Shown here: piece after piece, positions 1-10,500 of the stretch
Numbering within the stretch: the stretch's first letter is position 1
How the letters are laid out: every line of letters begins with the position of its first letter
Source: Lycocorax pyrrhopterus obiensis
Taxonomy: Eukaryota > Chordata > Aves > Passeriformes > Paradisaeidae
Assembly: GCA_014706295.1 (NCBI GenBank)
Contig: JACSVZ010000006.1
Span: 30,975,629 to 31,039,628, forward strand
Length of the DNA: 64,000 bases
Reading direction: 5' to 3'
The notes under the pieces: model-generated
The model's database searches: none
What the model saw: only the letters and a program-made list of their open reading frames with translations
Told to the model about the DNA's origin: nothing
Translations under genes and position numbers: made by a program

Positions 1-3000
1 GCAGCTCTCTTTTAACTTACCACACCGAAAAAAATGGAAAATTATATATAAAGGAATGAAAAACTTTGGCATTTCTTGTTTGTTTCCTTAAAGATCAGTG
101 TGGGCAATTAGCTAAGTGTCTGCAAGACGTGTAATTGTTAATCACATATAGGGCATGCTCTTTATTTATATCTTGTTCGTGATATGACAGAGAAACCTGG
201 CTTATCCAGGGCTTGAAGTGACAGTATTCTCTTATATCAAAAAAGGAATGTATTTGCCTCTCAGATTTTGCAACCCAGTTCTACAGGAAATGAAGGCACA
301 TTCTCAAGTGAGCAAACTTTTAGCACAACAACAGCCTTTTGCAAAGTATTATACTCCCACTTATAAAATGTGGCAGCATTTTTAGCCAAACATTTTGTGA
401 AAGCACCTCATGAATGTGTAAAAGTTCCTTTTGGGCTAAGTAGAGCTAAATAATTTCTTTTATGGTAATGGATGCCTTTATAATAGAATACAGGGGAGAG
501 AACAGAGGGGTTTTTGCAACAATAGAAGTAAAACAAATTGAACCTATCATGCCATTAAACCAGGGCATTTGGTGTCAGAACTGCTAAAAGCCTGAAATCA
601 GAATGGAAGCAACTAATTATTTTATTTTAATTAATGTTTCTGATAAAAACTTCCAGAAAAAATACAGAGCTTAGTGAGTAAGAAAATGTTTTCTGAGTAT
701 TTGTGTATTAATTTTTTATCCATTATATGGTAATTAATTTTCATTCTCCTTAAGTAAAATCATTCTAATAGTGATACATATTAAAATTTAGTCAAAAAAA
801 TCACAAGATTTCAATTACTATGTATGTTTCCTTTGTTTTTTTACCCCCCTTGAACAACTAAACAGAATTCAGATTAACTTTTATGTAGATCTGCTATTTG
901 ATCATCTGTGCCTGAGTTTCGTGGATTACATGTGTAGTCCAGACTGTGGTCCAGACATCCGAGCTCAACAAGCTGACATTTCTTTATATGTCCTGAAAAT
1001 TTAGGATTTCTGAAATGTCTAAAACCATTTGAGAATTCTAGACCTATTCAGAAGCCCAAAAGTTATGCCCCTCCCAAAACTTGTCCCTTTTTCACTCTTA
1101 CACAAGGAAACTCTGGAGCAATACATTGTACACCATCAAAAATTTGTTTCAACCTCCACTTGGCCTTGCTACCTTCCTAACTTTAGTGTATCTTGTGCTT
1201 ATACGGTGTCTGGGCTTCCTGCAAACAAAGGCAACTATCATTTAATATTGAGTTTGCTCATATTTATCAAGAATCGACCTGTTTTGGTGTCCATTTTCCT
1301 TGTTCCCTTTCCTAGAATGATGCCTTTTCACTGAGGACTTTCCTGAGAGATGATCCTTATCTGTGGATGGCTGTAACAAAGCTCATGCTTCTTTCACAGT
1401 GAAGGCATTTGTTTTGATTTATCTTTTTTATTAAGGCCAAGGAGCAGAAAACAAGTCCTCTTAAACACCATTATTCTGCCATGAAACATAAAAACTACCA
1501 CATCCTGACTTGCATTGTGCATGAGAAACTCTCTCAACAGTGTCTGCAGCTGCTCTCCTTTAGCAGGGAGAATTGCTATTGACGGAGCTCCCGCAGCTTT
1601 GTGGCTTCTCTCTGTTACCATGTGCTGTTATTAAGCACGACAGCTCTTGAGAGGGTGAGCTGCACATTGAAACTAAGATTCAGAGCTTGGATGGAACAGA
1701 GAGAGAGAGATCCCTAGCTGAACTCCAACTTCTGTATGAACCCTAGTGAGCCAGGCTGTGCTTCTGCTCACCCACAGTGATTCTTCTCACAGAAAACAAA
1801 CTCAATTCTTAAATCCAAGTCCTTACGGATAATACATGTACAAGTCAAACGCTGACAGTCTTGTTTAATTTTTTCTTGTCTTCCACATATAATATCATGT
1901 TCTGGAGTTCTGCTTTTGTGGTAAATTCAATAGAACGTTTGGAGAAATGTGATTTTGGTTGAGTAAACAAAAGGGTGAAATCATGAAGCACTTGATTGAA
2001 AAGGCTTCTTAAAGTGCCAACCTCTTTTAAAAAATGTTAAAAGAAGGAAAGTAAGTATGAGAGAAAAATGAAAAATGTATATAGCATTGAACTGCTGAGA
2101 GGGCAGTATAAAATAATGTAAAATAATAATGTAAAATAGAGACAGGCGAATGAAACAAATAAATTCCTTTCTAACATTATATGACTGGCAGTACATCTCA
2201 CATAATGAATTAAACTGCGACCATATCAATGATTACATCACTGAAAATGACCGTCGTGAGGAATATATGGTAGGTACAAAGAAATAACATACATTGATGG
2301 CTTTCCAAAGCTGTTACATATTGCAGTGTAACCTAGTGGCTGTTTTTTGAACCTCTTCCATGTTAACTCAATCCTCAAGTATGAATGCTTGAACAGCAAT
2401 TTTAGTCGTGTAACATAAACAACACTTAATTGCAAAACATTAATTTTTGAGGTTTGTTACTGCTGGCTGTTTTTGCACAGATTAAGTTCAAAATGACAGC
2501 ATAACTTTGTAAGAGTCAGTAAAAAAAATGCTTTGTTTTTGGTTGCAAGCTGTTTATCCCATTGTTCACAAATACTTTTGGGTTCTTGAAACTGCTTAAT
2601 AAATTTACATTTTTTTTTTCCAATTCTACTTGCAGCAATTATTAAGGTATTTTGCTCAGGGTATTTTATTAAAATTAACCTGGTCATCATGGATTTTAGG
2701 CAAGTTCATATGTTAGCCCTCCATTTCATTTCATAACAAGTTAGGACATCTTTTGAATTTATTTTTCTTTTTCTTCCTATACAAAAGAATATTTTGAACT
2801 GTATGCATATCTAACCTGTACATTCAGCACTTTTTGTATTCTTTTAGTGAAGAAGCTCTTTGGGATTTTTTGTCTCATCTTTGTCTTTCAATGTACTGTA
2901 TCTCCATTTGTATGCTATCTACAATATGTGGAATATTTTTTTTTATTGTGTTGCAGTGGTTTGAAATGGGTATATATAGGATAAAATCAATCAAATGAGA

Positions 3001-3780
3001 GCAACTAGTCACTTTTTACTTATTTTAATCTTTCCGCCAAAATGACAATTTGTTTTCTTTTCCATTTTTTTTCTAATACTTTAAAACTGCTTGCTTCTCT
3101 TCTTGCTTTCATTCTAAATCACTGCCACTGGTTTTTGTTCTCCTCTGGTTCCACCTTTGTTGTCTTCCTTTTCAGGTTTCTCCATGTTCCATCCTGTGAG
3201 TAACTCACTGTATCTTTGTGCCTGGAAGAAAAATTGTGAGGAGCATTGTGTAAAACAAGTTGTCCCGTCTTTGTAATGACCTATTTGCTTTCCCCTTTTC
3301 TGTTGAGAGAGCACAAAGGGGTGCTTTATTGAGTTGGGTGACTTGGCTTAAGAAGTCTCTTTAGTGGACAAATTAGGGTTTTTCTCATTTTCCCCTGTAT
3401 TTTGTTGAGGATATTTTTTCTGAAAAAGTTCTGAGCTCAAGTTTGTTCTGTTAAAGAGTACTCCAGTCCATGCTTAGGAAGAAGGCAATTACATCAGATT
3501 AGTACCTTTTCAGTTCACGTTCCATTAGGAGCAGGCCCAGTTTTTAAGTACATTCACCATGTCTTTCCAGTTATATTATTTAGTTTGTGTTCCTTTATAG
3601 CTTATAAGTTTTTTTGAGAGATGTGAACATTCATTGGTACATGGCTATTGCATATGTGCAAGACTGTTCAAATAATGAACTCCTGGAATTCTACTGATTA
3701 TCTGTATTGATTGTACAGACAACTGCCTACATTTCAGGGATTTTCTTGGAAACTGAGCTGTTTGGTAACCAAGAGAGCTT
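1..3780. other. AT-rich noncoding DNA, no gene seen
   Basis: I see no gene here. Open frames on both strands are under about 105 codons, have no recognisable domain, and are not flanked by convincing splice sites. Small local features are a short GA run at 1698-1710, a tandem-like AAAATAATGT segment near 2107-2137, and scattered T runs. No interspersed repeat is recognisable by eye. Confidence 0.7.
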
Positions 3781-3850
3781 GGATATGTTATAAAAGCAGG
3801 GAGAGATTTTCTAAATAAACACTTCGGTTAATATACAGGTGGAATTTCTT
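3700..3850 (+). mobile_element. Possible compact LTR core (TATA box plus close AATAAA)
   Basis: A TATAAAAG box at 3789-3796 is followed 18 bases later by an AATAAA signal at 3814-3819, then ACTTCGG and a T/A-rich stretch. Such close packing of TATA box and polyadenylation signal is typical of class II (beta- or alpharetrovirus-like) avian LTRs, where the R region is short. I cannot find LTR ends or a target-site duplication, so this may be a decayed fragment or a coincidence in AT-rich DNA. No coding sequence is associated with it. Confidence 0.25.
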
Positions 3851-4564
3851 TTGTTAGATTTTATATACTTGTGACACAGAGGAATGGGAATGCTTAATAT
3901 TGTTTACTGTGATCCTTAGAGTAGTATATGACACTATCACAACACAGAGAGCAGCTATTTCCTTCTAAAATTTGAGTAAAATCATAGGAGTGAAGAATTT
4001 TCTGATATCTTATTTTCTAACCTTAATGGAGCACATTGGTTTGGATTAGAGCAAACACTCTCTGCCGTAAGTAATATTTACCAGAAGTTACTAAAACCTC
4101 ATACACCTGTGAAAAAAAACCCTAGGAACAAACTAATGGAAAAGACATGTTGGTCGTAGCTTTCCAGAAGCACAAGTGACCATTTGTGCTGTTGTGTGAG
4201 TACTCTGTCAGAAACTTATTAAATAGCCCCCATCCCCAGAAAATCTGGATTTCTAGCAAACCTTAAAGCTGAACATTTGTACTGCAGGTCACTAATGACT
4301 TGTGAAAACTGAAAACTTAGGAAACTATAACTCTATTCATTGTAGAAAAGTGCTTTTCCTTTTTTTCCTGAACACAGGATTCAGCATAAGGATATGCAAT
4401 TAGAATATTCATAGAGAAATAACATTATTACGATTGTTTGAAAAGCAGGATTTGACTAAAAAAAAATTCTATCCAACTTGTTCTCTCAGGAATCCTGCTG
4501 GAAAATAACTGATATAAAATCTTAAAATACTAGGAAAAATCTCCATCAGGTCCCCATTTATTCA

Positions 4565-4655
4565 TATTGGGTGAAAGCCAGTACTAAAGGCAATGGAACT
4601 ATTATTCCAGAGCTGGATTTGGCCCAGATGTCTCTCCTGTTTATACATGTGAAAG
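4565..4655 (+). repeat. Decayed amniote-wide interspersed repeat
   Basis: The segment contains GGCAATGGAACTATTATTCC followed by GAGCTGGATTTGGCCCAG, and then a TTTATACATGTGAAA stretch. These match, loosely and from memory, the 'CATTGACTTCAATGG ... GGATTTGGCCC ... TTTACACCAGTGTAAA' core of old repeats scattered through turtle, crocodile and bird genomes. The family cannot be assigned without a RepeatMasker run. The same core recurs elsewhere in the window. Confidence 0.4.
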
Positions 4656-4659
4656 CCTA

Positions 4660-7230
4660 TTAAAATTATGGTGCTTGCAATGATATAATTTGAGGCCAAA
4701 TCATTGTTCCTGTTGCCGAACTGAAATTGAACTTCATGTAAAATTTGACTATTGTATTAATCTAGGCATAAATCCTATTCAGACAAGACATATAGTGGGT
4801 GTGTGTCAGTATATCTGAACAGGAAATCCTATAAGTGCTTTACTTTTTTATTATGTTCTGAGTTTGCAGATGGATGGATTCATGCACATGGCATAATGAT
4901 TGGATTAAAATCACAAACGTGTCAGAGTTGTGATATACTATTCCCTTACAGTGTACGAGGCAAGAGATACAGAAAGGATTTAGAGGGAAATGACAGGATG
5001 ATGGAAAAAGATGATGCCTGCAAGACCTTTAATTTTGATTTACTGAGGAAATTAGATTGCAAGAATGACAGTCATGTAGAAAGAGTTTATGCTCATTCAG
5101 AGGTGAGGGTCAGAGCTTAGGCAGGAAACTGGCAGTACAGACCATAGTGAAAATTCACAACCTGGAGCTTGTTTGCTGAGTAGTTGACATGCTGGATTAT
5201 TGGTTAAAGAAGAAATCAAGTTTCTGACGTTCTGTTTCAGAAATGATAATGGAAATGGTTAAAATTTTAACAGCTTCTATGTACTGGTATGTAATAGGGA
5301 GAAAATCCAGAGTTTCTTTGTTCAATCCACACTCATTGTACAAACTTTTATTGCACATAAAATAAAAATATATTATTCCTGTCTGCAGAGAATCTACCAA
5401 AGTTCTATTTTGTCTGAACAGGTTAGGCTTAAGTGCCACTTGATAAAGAAAACTTTGTGGAGCTTTCTCAGTTGAAACAAGACTAGGCAGGCTGTAAAGT
5501 CTGAATGTAATCCACAAATAGAACAATATTTCTTCTCCTAACTTTCTGAATATAAACTTGAAAAAGATGATGGGTAGCTGTGGTGAAATTTCTTTTGGTG
5601 GAAAGTGCTTCTCTGAGGCGATATGCTTTTGCTATAAACACACTTCTGCAAAAAGCCTTTCATGACTTGTTGGAAGTAAATCCCTGTTTTGTTCCTGGAG
5701 CTGGAACAGGCATGATATAGACTGCTGTAGCAGAAGTCCCTAAAAGGACACATCTTCCTGTAATGTAGACAAGACTGATGACCTCTGCTGGTTTGCTGGT
5801 GGGAGCATCTGCTCTCACATCAGGGGCTTCTCATTACCTGTCCCCGCACAGACCAGTAATGATTTTCAGAGGAAATGAAGCTGAGGACAAAAGTAATCTC
5901 CCAGAAATGAAACCATTAAGACTAGATAGTGGTAATAACAGCAGATTTCAAGGAGATTAGAAAGATAAAACTCATTTATAAATGAGCTGATTTTCACTGG
6001 AAGTAGTATTAGGAGAGAACATACCTCAGATTGTTTTAATCTGAAACTGAAGTTTTCTCTTTCCTCTTTTCCACTCTCTGCAGAAATAACCTTCAGGGCA
6101 AGCAAATACTTTGGCTTGGGGAAAGTTTGAGCGTTGTTCAATACTGTAAATAATCATGTTTCTGTCGCTTTGGAACTGGTTTGAGAGTAGTTCTTCTGTG
6201 CCAAAATGTTGTCATGCCTCCTGGTTTCCTCGTCCTCATAGTCCTGTTCTCCACTGTCACCTCACTAGAGGAGCTGGCATGCAGCAGAGAAACTCTTGCA
6301 GATGCAGATAACAGGAGCCATGCTAAAAGAAATTTCAATTTTTTCTTCAACATTTTGCTGCTAACAAATTGCTTTCCGAAGCAATATTCAGCTAACATAT
6401 TTGTTTCATATGGTATCTTTCTGAGCAGTGAGAGACTTGAACACATTTGCAAATTTTGTTGAGTCAGAACAACATCTGTATTTTCTGTGAGCACTATGAG
6501 AATTCTTTCCTATAATTTAAATTTTTATATATAGCAGTGTTTTCAGAAAAATTTTGGAAGATTGTCATTTGTCACATTTTCCCAGTTTAAAATATTTTTG
6601 TAGACTGCTTCTCATTCTGCATATGCATACTGTGAGAGTATTCTCTTCTAACATGATGAATCTACTGCAAGTCTTGAAATGTCGGTCCTTTGTGGAAAAA
6701 AAATTGCACCTGACAGTAGAGGTTATTTGTTCTTTACAAAGAATTATATCTGACTCTGACTCATTAAATTATGTGTGGTTCTTAATGTTTTTTAATGCGT
6801 TTATTGATTTTCAATAATTAAAGTAGTAATCTTTAAGGTAATAAGATTATCTAATAGGTGTTTATGTGACAGACTGTAATGGTCTTGTTTCTGAGTATGT
6901 ACAGTACCATAGCTGAAAGTATACCGCAGCAAAATGAAGCAGTGCTTATTTTTTCTCTGAGTTTATAATTTTAATGGGATAGAAAGAAGCTGAAATAATG
7001 AGGTTAAATTGGTTTAAAATTTGAAGAATCTATTATTAAATTGAATAGTCAGGTTTTCACATCATTAGAGAGAAATATTCTCTCCCTTCTTTAAATCAGT
7101 GCTAGTTTTTCATTAGATGTCTAAAAAAATCATGTTGTATATTGTAATTGTCATCTATTAAACCTTCCTTTTTTTTTTTTAAGTATAGATGAATTACTTA
7201 GAGGTTAAAAACATGACTCATTGAAGTACA
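4660..7230. other. AT-rich noncoding DNA, no gene seen
   Basis: Open frames here (for example 6138-6494 on the minus strand and 6181-6462 on the plus strand) overlap each other in opposite directions and contain no recognisable domain. I treat them as chance frames. A run of about 12 T residues lies near 7168-7180. Nothing else is recognisable apart from the palindrome at 5971-5986. Confidence 0.65.
5971..5986. repeat. Perfect 16-bp palindrome
   Basis: CTCATTTATAAATGAG reads identically on both strands. It could form a small cruciform or be a dimeric protein-binding site. In AT-rich DNA of this length a chance 16-bp palindrome is possible, so no function is assigned. Confidence 0.85.
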
Positions 7231-7232
7231 AG

Positions 7233-7270
7233 AATTACATTGAAATCAATAGGCCTTTGACCAGGTCTAC
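7233..7270 (+). repeat. Short scrap of decayed amniote repeat
   Basis: The string ACATTGAAATCAATAGGCCT continues into TTGACCAGGTC. It resembles the 'CCATTGAAGTCAATGGGCCTTTGGATCAGG' core of an ancient amniote repeat that I know from memory. Only about 40 bases are recognisable, so the boundaries are uncertain. Confidence 0.35.
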
Positions 7271-7274
7271 TGTA

Positions 7275-8430
7275 CTGCTATATGAAATGAAACTTGGCTT
7301 CTGCCACAATTTTTCAATAGAAAACTAGTTATAAAAATGTTTTATTAGTTTCATCTCATAACCCGATTCTTTTCTGCACTTTTCCTCAGCCTGCCATTTT
7401 TTTTCTACATTTGTGTCAATTTAATTTATTTTTTATGCATTGATTTGTGTTGCAAAGGAATTAAAAAAAATAAAAACTCTGTGGTTTTTTTTCCTATATC
7501 CGTATTCCTTATCTTTTTTCATGTTCTGTTTGTAGCTATTCTTTCATTTTTTATCTTTTTCAAGCCACAGCTGATGGCCAATTACGATATCAGGTATGGA
7601 GTATGTAAAATTTGAAATACCAGTTTAGCAGTCACTCAAAAAAGACTTTTAACTTACACATTTGATTATTTTTTCCTTCTTCTGTTATCAATATTAAAAT
7701 CAGTATGAAAAAAAGAGGATTAGAAGTGTATGTTTCACATAAACATTTTGGTACTGTGATATATGTGTCCTTGTCATAGGTATAAACCTGATTCTGGAGA
7801 TCTTTTCTGTGAAACATCACTTTGTACCAGAAAATAAATTGCTTGTCTGTTTTATTTTAACAAACATAAAGAACACCCTTCTCCCTGTTCTTATTTTATA
7901 AAACAAGCAAACACTGATGTTAGGGTATCTTCACTTGAAGTTCTTGCAATGGATAGGGTGGTTTGCAACAGCCATGCCACCACCAGCGCACCCCACTGTT
8001 TACAGAGACTGCATTGTTTAGAGTGGTTTCAACACTGCACTGGAATTGGAAAACAGATTGGCAAGAGAATGAATGTGGCTTGAATACAGGTTTTAGTCTG
8101 AACGCCTGCAATTATAGAAGCTCCCTGGACTCACAACAATTGTAGAGGGAAAGCAATTCCACTGCAGACTGAATAAGTAGACATCAGGTATCAGACACAG
8201 AATTGCAATTCCAAAATGTATTCTATTCAGAAGAACTGTGAACATTTTATTTTTTTTTTCATTTAAGAAAAAAAAAAAAACAACCCAAACATTCAAATAT
8301 TTTTAGGTGTTTTGATAATATTTGTATTAAAAGCATGGAAGTTGTTGAAAAAGTTTTCTTTAGATAGATGCATAAGTTGAGGCCTACAAAACTAAAAAAA
8401 ATCCCAAATAATCAAGTTAATGTGGCTTAC
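7275..8430. other. AT-rich noncoding DNA with a T-run/A-run inverted pair
   Basis: No gene is supported. A T run at 8251-8259 and an A run at 8268-8280 are separated by eight bases and would pair as a weak hairpin. Short open frames at 7920-8111 (minus) and 7963-8145 (plus) are mutual shadows with no domain. Confidence 0.65.
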
Positions 8431-8435
8431 TTCTG

Positions 8436-8484
8436 AGCATGTATGTGTATGTGTGTACCTGCGCATGCATACATATATGTAGGG
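8436..8484. repeat. TG/CA-rich microsatellite-like tract
   Basis: Alternating purine-pyrimidine sequence, with GTATGTGTATGTGTGTACC then GCGCATGCATACATATATG, directly abuts the CR1 end on its right. It is an interrupted dinucleotide tract and probably length-variable. Confidence 0.6.
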
Positions 8485-8545
8485 GGGTTTGGACTAGGCA
8501 ATTTCCAGAGGCCCATTCCACCTCAACTCTTCTATCTATGGGATT
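8485..8545 (+). mobile_element. CR1 LINE 3'-end fragment, heavily decayed
   Basis: The sequence contains GGTTTGGACTAGGCAATTTC, then CCAGAGGCCCATTCCACCTC and AACTCTTCTATCTATGGGATT. Bird CR1 elements end in a stretch of the form GGACTAGATGATCTCCAGAGGTCCCTTCCAACCTCAAC followed by ATTCTATG octamers. Order and spacing agree with that end in plus orientation, and the terminal octamers are mutated. CR1 copies are typically truncated at the 5' end, so a short piece like this is normal. No CR1 reading frame survives. The match is from memory of the family. Confidence 0.7.
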
Positions 8546-10016
8546 CCTTTTCTCCCACTACTATTTTTCCTAGTATTCAGAGGAATACTATACATGAAAG
8601 GCCACTCTTGCTGAGAAGAATAGATAAAGATAACATAAAATAAATGATGCGTGCTAAAATATGTTATTTTCAGATTTTTCCGCTTGCATACCTTCCTTAA
8701 TTTTTACAAATTTAAACAATTCATCAGTCTTACGTACTTCTAGGCTTGTTTTTCAATGGTAATTTACTGTTGTCTATTACACCATTTACTCAGTTTATAT
8801 TAATGTGAACACTTTCATTATTCAGTATAATACGTATTCCAAAGAAACTTACTTGTGAAGCAACAGGGACTCTAGAGAAATCCTGAGAAAATAAATATAA
8901 TGATTAAGAACAGTTCCCTTATGTCTTAAAAGGTCCTTTTTTCAGAAACAAACTCTCCACTGTTGGCATATAAGACAACCAAATATATCACATTTTGAGT
9001 TCCTCTTTTGCTAATAGATAGAATAGAAATAGAATAGAAATATGGACATCAAAATACTTTTGGGTTTGTGTGTTCAGTATTGTAAAATAGAAGAATTTAG
9101 TATCTTAGGGAATTATGCAAGTTTTAAATGCAATATCTTTGGAAAGTTGATATTGAAATGTGTGTAACTTACAAAGGAGAAAACCTTTTATATAATTATT
9201 ATAATTAATGACAAAAATAATTTTAATTACATGGCCAGCTTGAAAAATCATATTGAGGAAAATACACAGAACAGATTTATGTATTATGGGATATTACATA
9301 CCCCAGCAACTACAGATGTGGAAAGCTATCAAGTATGATATGGTATGCTGACAAATTAAATGGCTTGTCAGTTTGCAGAAAATCCGTGTTGTAAGGCTAG
9401 TCATCACTCATGAATCTTTTGATGGAAATGCTAAGTGGCTGAATTTCTTTGGTAATCCTGATAGTCCTGGTAGTTTGGTAGTCCTGGAGATAGCTGTACA
9501 CAATGTTTAATGGATAAAGAATATGGGATTAAACAATGGAGAGTACAAGTAATGACAAAAATACACTAACAATGTGTAATATAGTTACAAAAATAATGTA
9601 TAAGTACATTTTCTTAGTACAGTATAATTTTTTGGTGATTTTACATTAAAATAAAACAAAGATCTAATTTCACATGAAAATTTCCATGTAAGATTAAAAG
9701 GAAATCTTTAAAGTTTTGAGTTAAATTGTGGTTATTCTGACACTCTGTAGATTTTTTTTCGGTGAAATGGTTTGGATGAACCATAGATTTTATCCTTATG
9801 TTATATAATATTTTAATAAATATTTAGTCAAAAACTCACTTTACTTTCTATAAAGACAGTTGTGCCACTCCGTTGTGCCTGAAATTCTCATTTTCAAGAC
9901 AATTTTACTACTACTGGTAGAAAAATTCAGAATTAGTTGTGGACTTCGAATTTCAGTTCTGCTACTTCTGCCCTGGACTGCTGTCTCTCCTCCTTCGTGT
10001 GTCTTGTTTTTTACAG
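8546..10016. other. AT-rich noncoding DNA, no gene seen
   Basis: Small features only: an 11-bp near-tandem TAGAATAGAAA near 9020-9045 and a partial repeat of TAGTCCTGG near 9460-9490. No recognisable gene or interspersed repeat is visible. The right end is the pyrimidine-rich lead-in to the exon candidate. Confidence 0.6.
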
Positions 10017-10094
10017 GGTTAAGAGCACAGAGTGCAATGTTGTCGTCCTCCATGAAGCAGTTGCAGGAAATCATTGAAAAGAACTACAATAAAG
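10017..10094 (+). CDS. Candidate internal exon, unrecognised
   Basis: This is the best exon-shaped interval in the window. It is preceded by a long pyrimidine-rich tract (about 9975-10013) ending in TTTTTTACAG, and is followed by AAG|GTAGAT, a fair donor. The 78 bases keep one frame open with phase 1 at both ends, so it could be included or skipped without a frameshift. The frame encodes about 25 residues including MKQLQEIIEKNY, a hydrophilic, helix-prone stretch. I do not recognise the protein. The open frame also extends upstream to 9860 and downstream to 10303, which weakens the argument, because the reading frame does not by itself mark exon edges. If real, the surrounding AT-rich DNA would be long introns. 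It may equally be a cryptic splice pair. Confidence 0.25.
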
Positions 10095-10276
10095 GTAGAT
10101 GTCCTTATTATTTAAAACACTGGGCAGAGCTTTTACACTCAGAATTTTTGCTATGGCTTTACATTATTGTCCCATACGTCTGTGTAAGTATTAAACAAAA
10201 CTGGCTGAAAAACTGCAGTTGTGCAGGGAGAAGCAGTTCTGAGGCTTCTATACGTACACTCTCTGGCCCTTTCTAT

Positions 10277-10325
10277 GTAAAAATCTATGGATTTTTTTCA
10301 TAGTAAAAATCTATTGATTTTTACT
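10277..10325. repeat. Imperfect 26-bp tandem repeat
   Basis: GTAAAAATCTATGGATTTTT begins at 10277 and GTAAAAATCTATTGATTTTT begins at 10303. This gives two AT-rich units 26 bases apart with few differences. It is probably a local slippage product. Confidence 0.6.
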
Positions 10326-10454
10326 TTCAGCTATAGCCCAATCCCTGAACTGAGCATCTCCACTAATAATGTATTTCAAAGCTACTGAAAACCCTCCCTT
10401 AGCTTGCACACTTATATTCCCACTTGTCACGAGGCGTGTGCTGTGCACTTCAAT

Positions 10455-10500
10455 AAAGCCAGAGGAGATGATCTAGTTTAATTTCTTTTAACATAACCCT
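10455..10500 (-). mobile_element. Possible CR1 scrap, minus orientation
   Basis: The stretch CCAGAGGAGATGATCTAGTT, then TAATTTCTTTTAAC, resembles the complement of the CR1 3' region (CCTCTGGAGATCATCTAGTCCAACC) with several changes. Flanking CR1 sequence is not recognisable, so this is a weak call. Confidence 0.25.

Noticed and set aside
6138..6494. 118-codon minus-strand frame
   Set aside because: Opposite-strand overlap with 6181-6462 and no domain; looks like chance.
9860..10303. 147-codon plus-strand open frame, the longest in the window
   Set aside because: No start context, domain or homology is recognised. Only the inner 10017-10094 part has exon-like borders, so only that part is reported.
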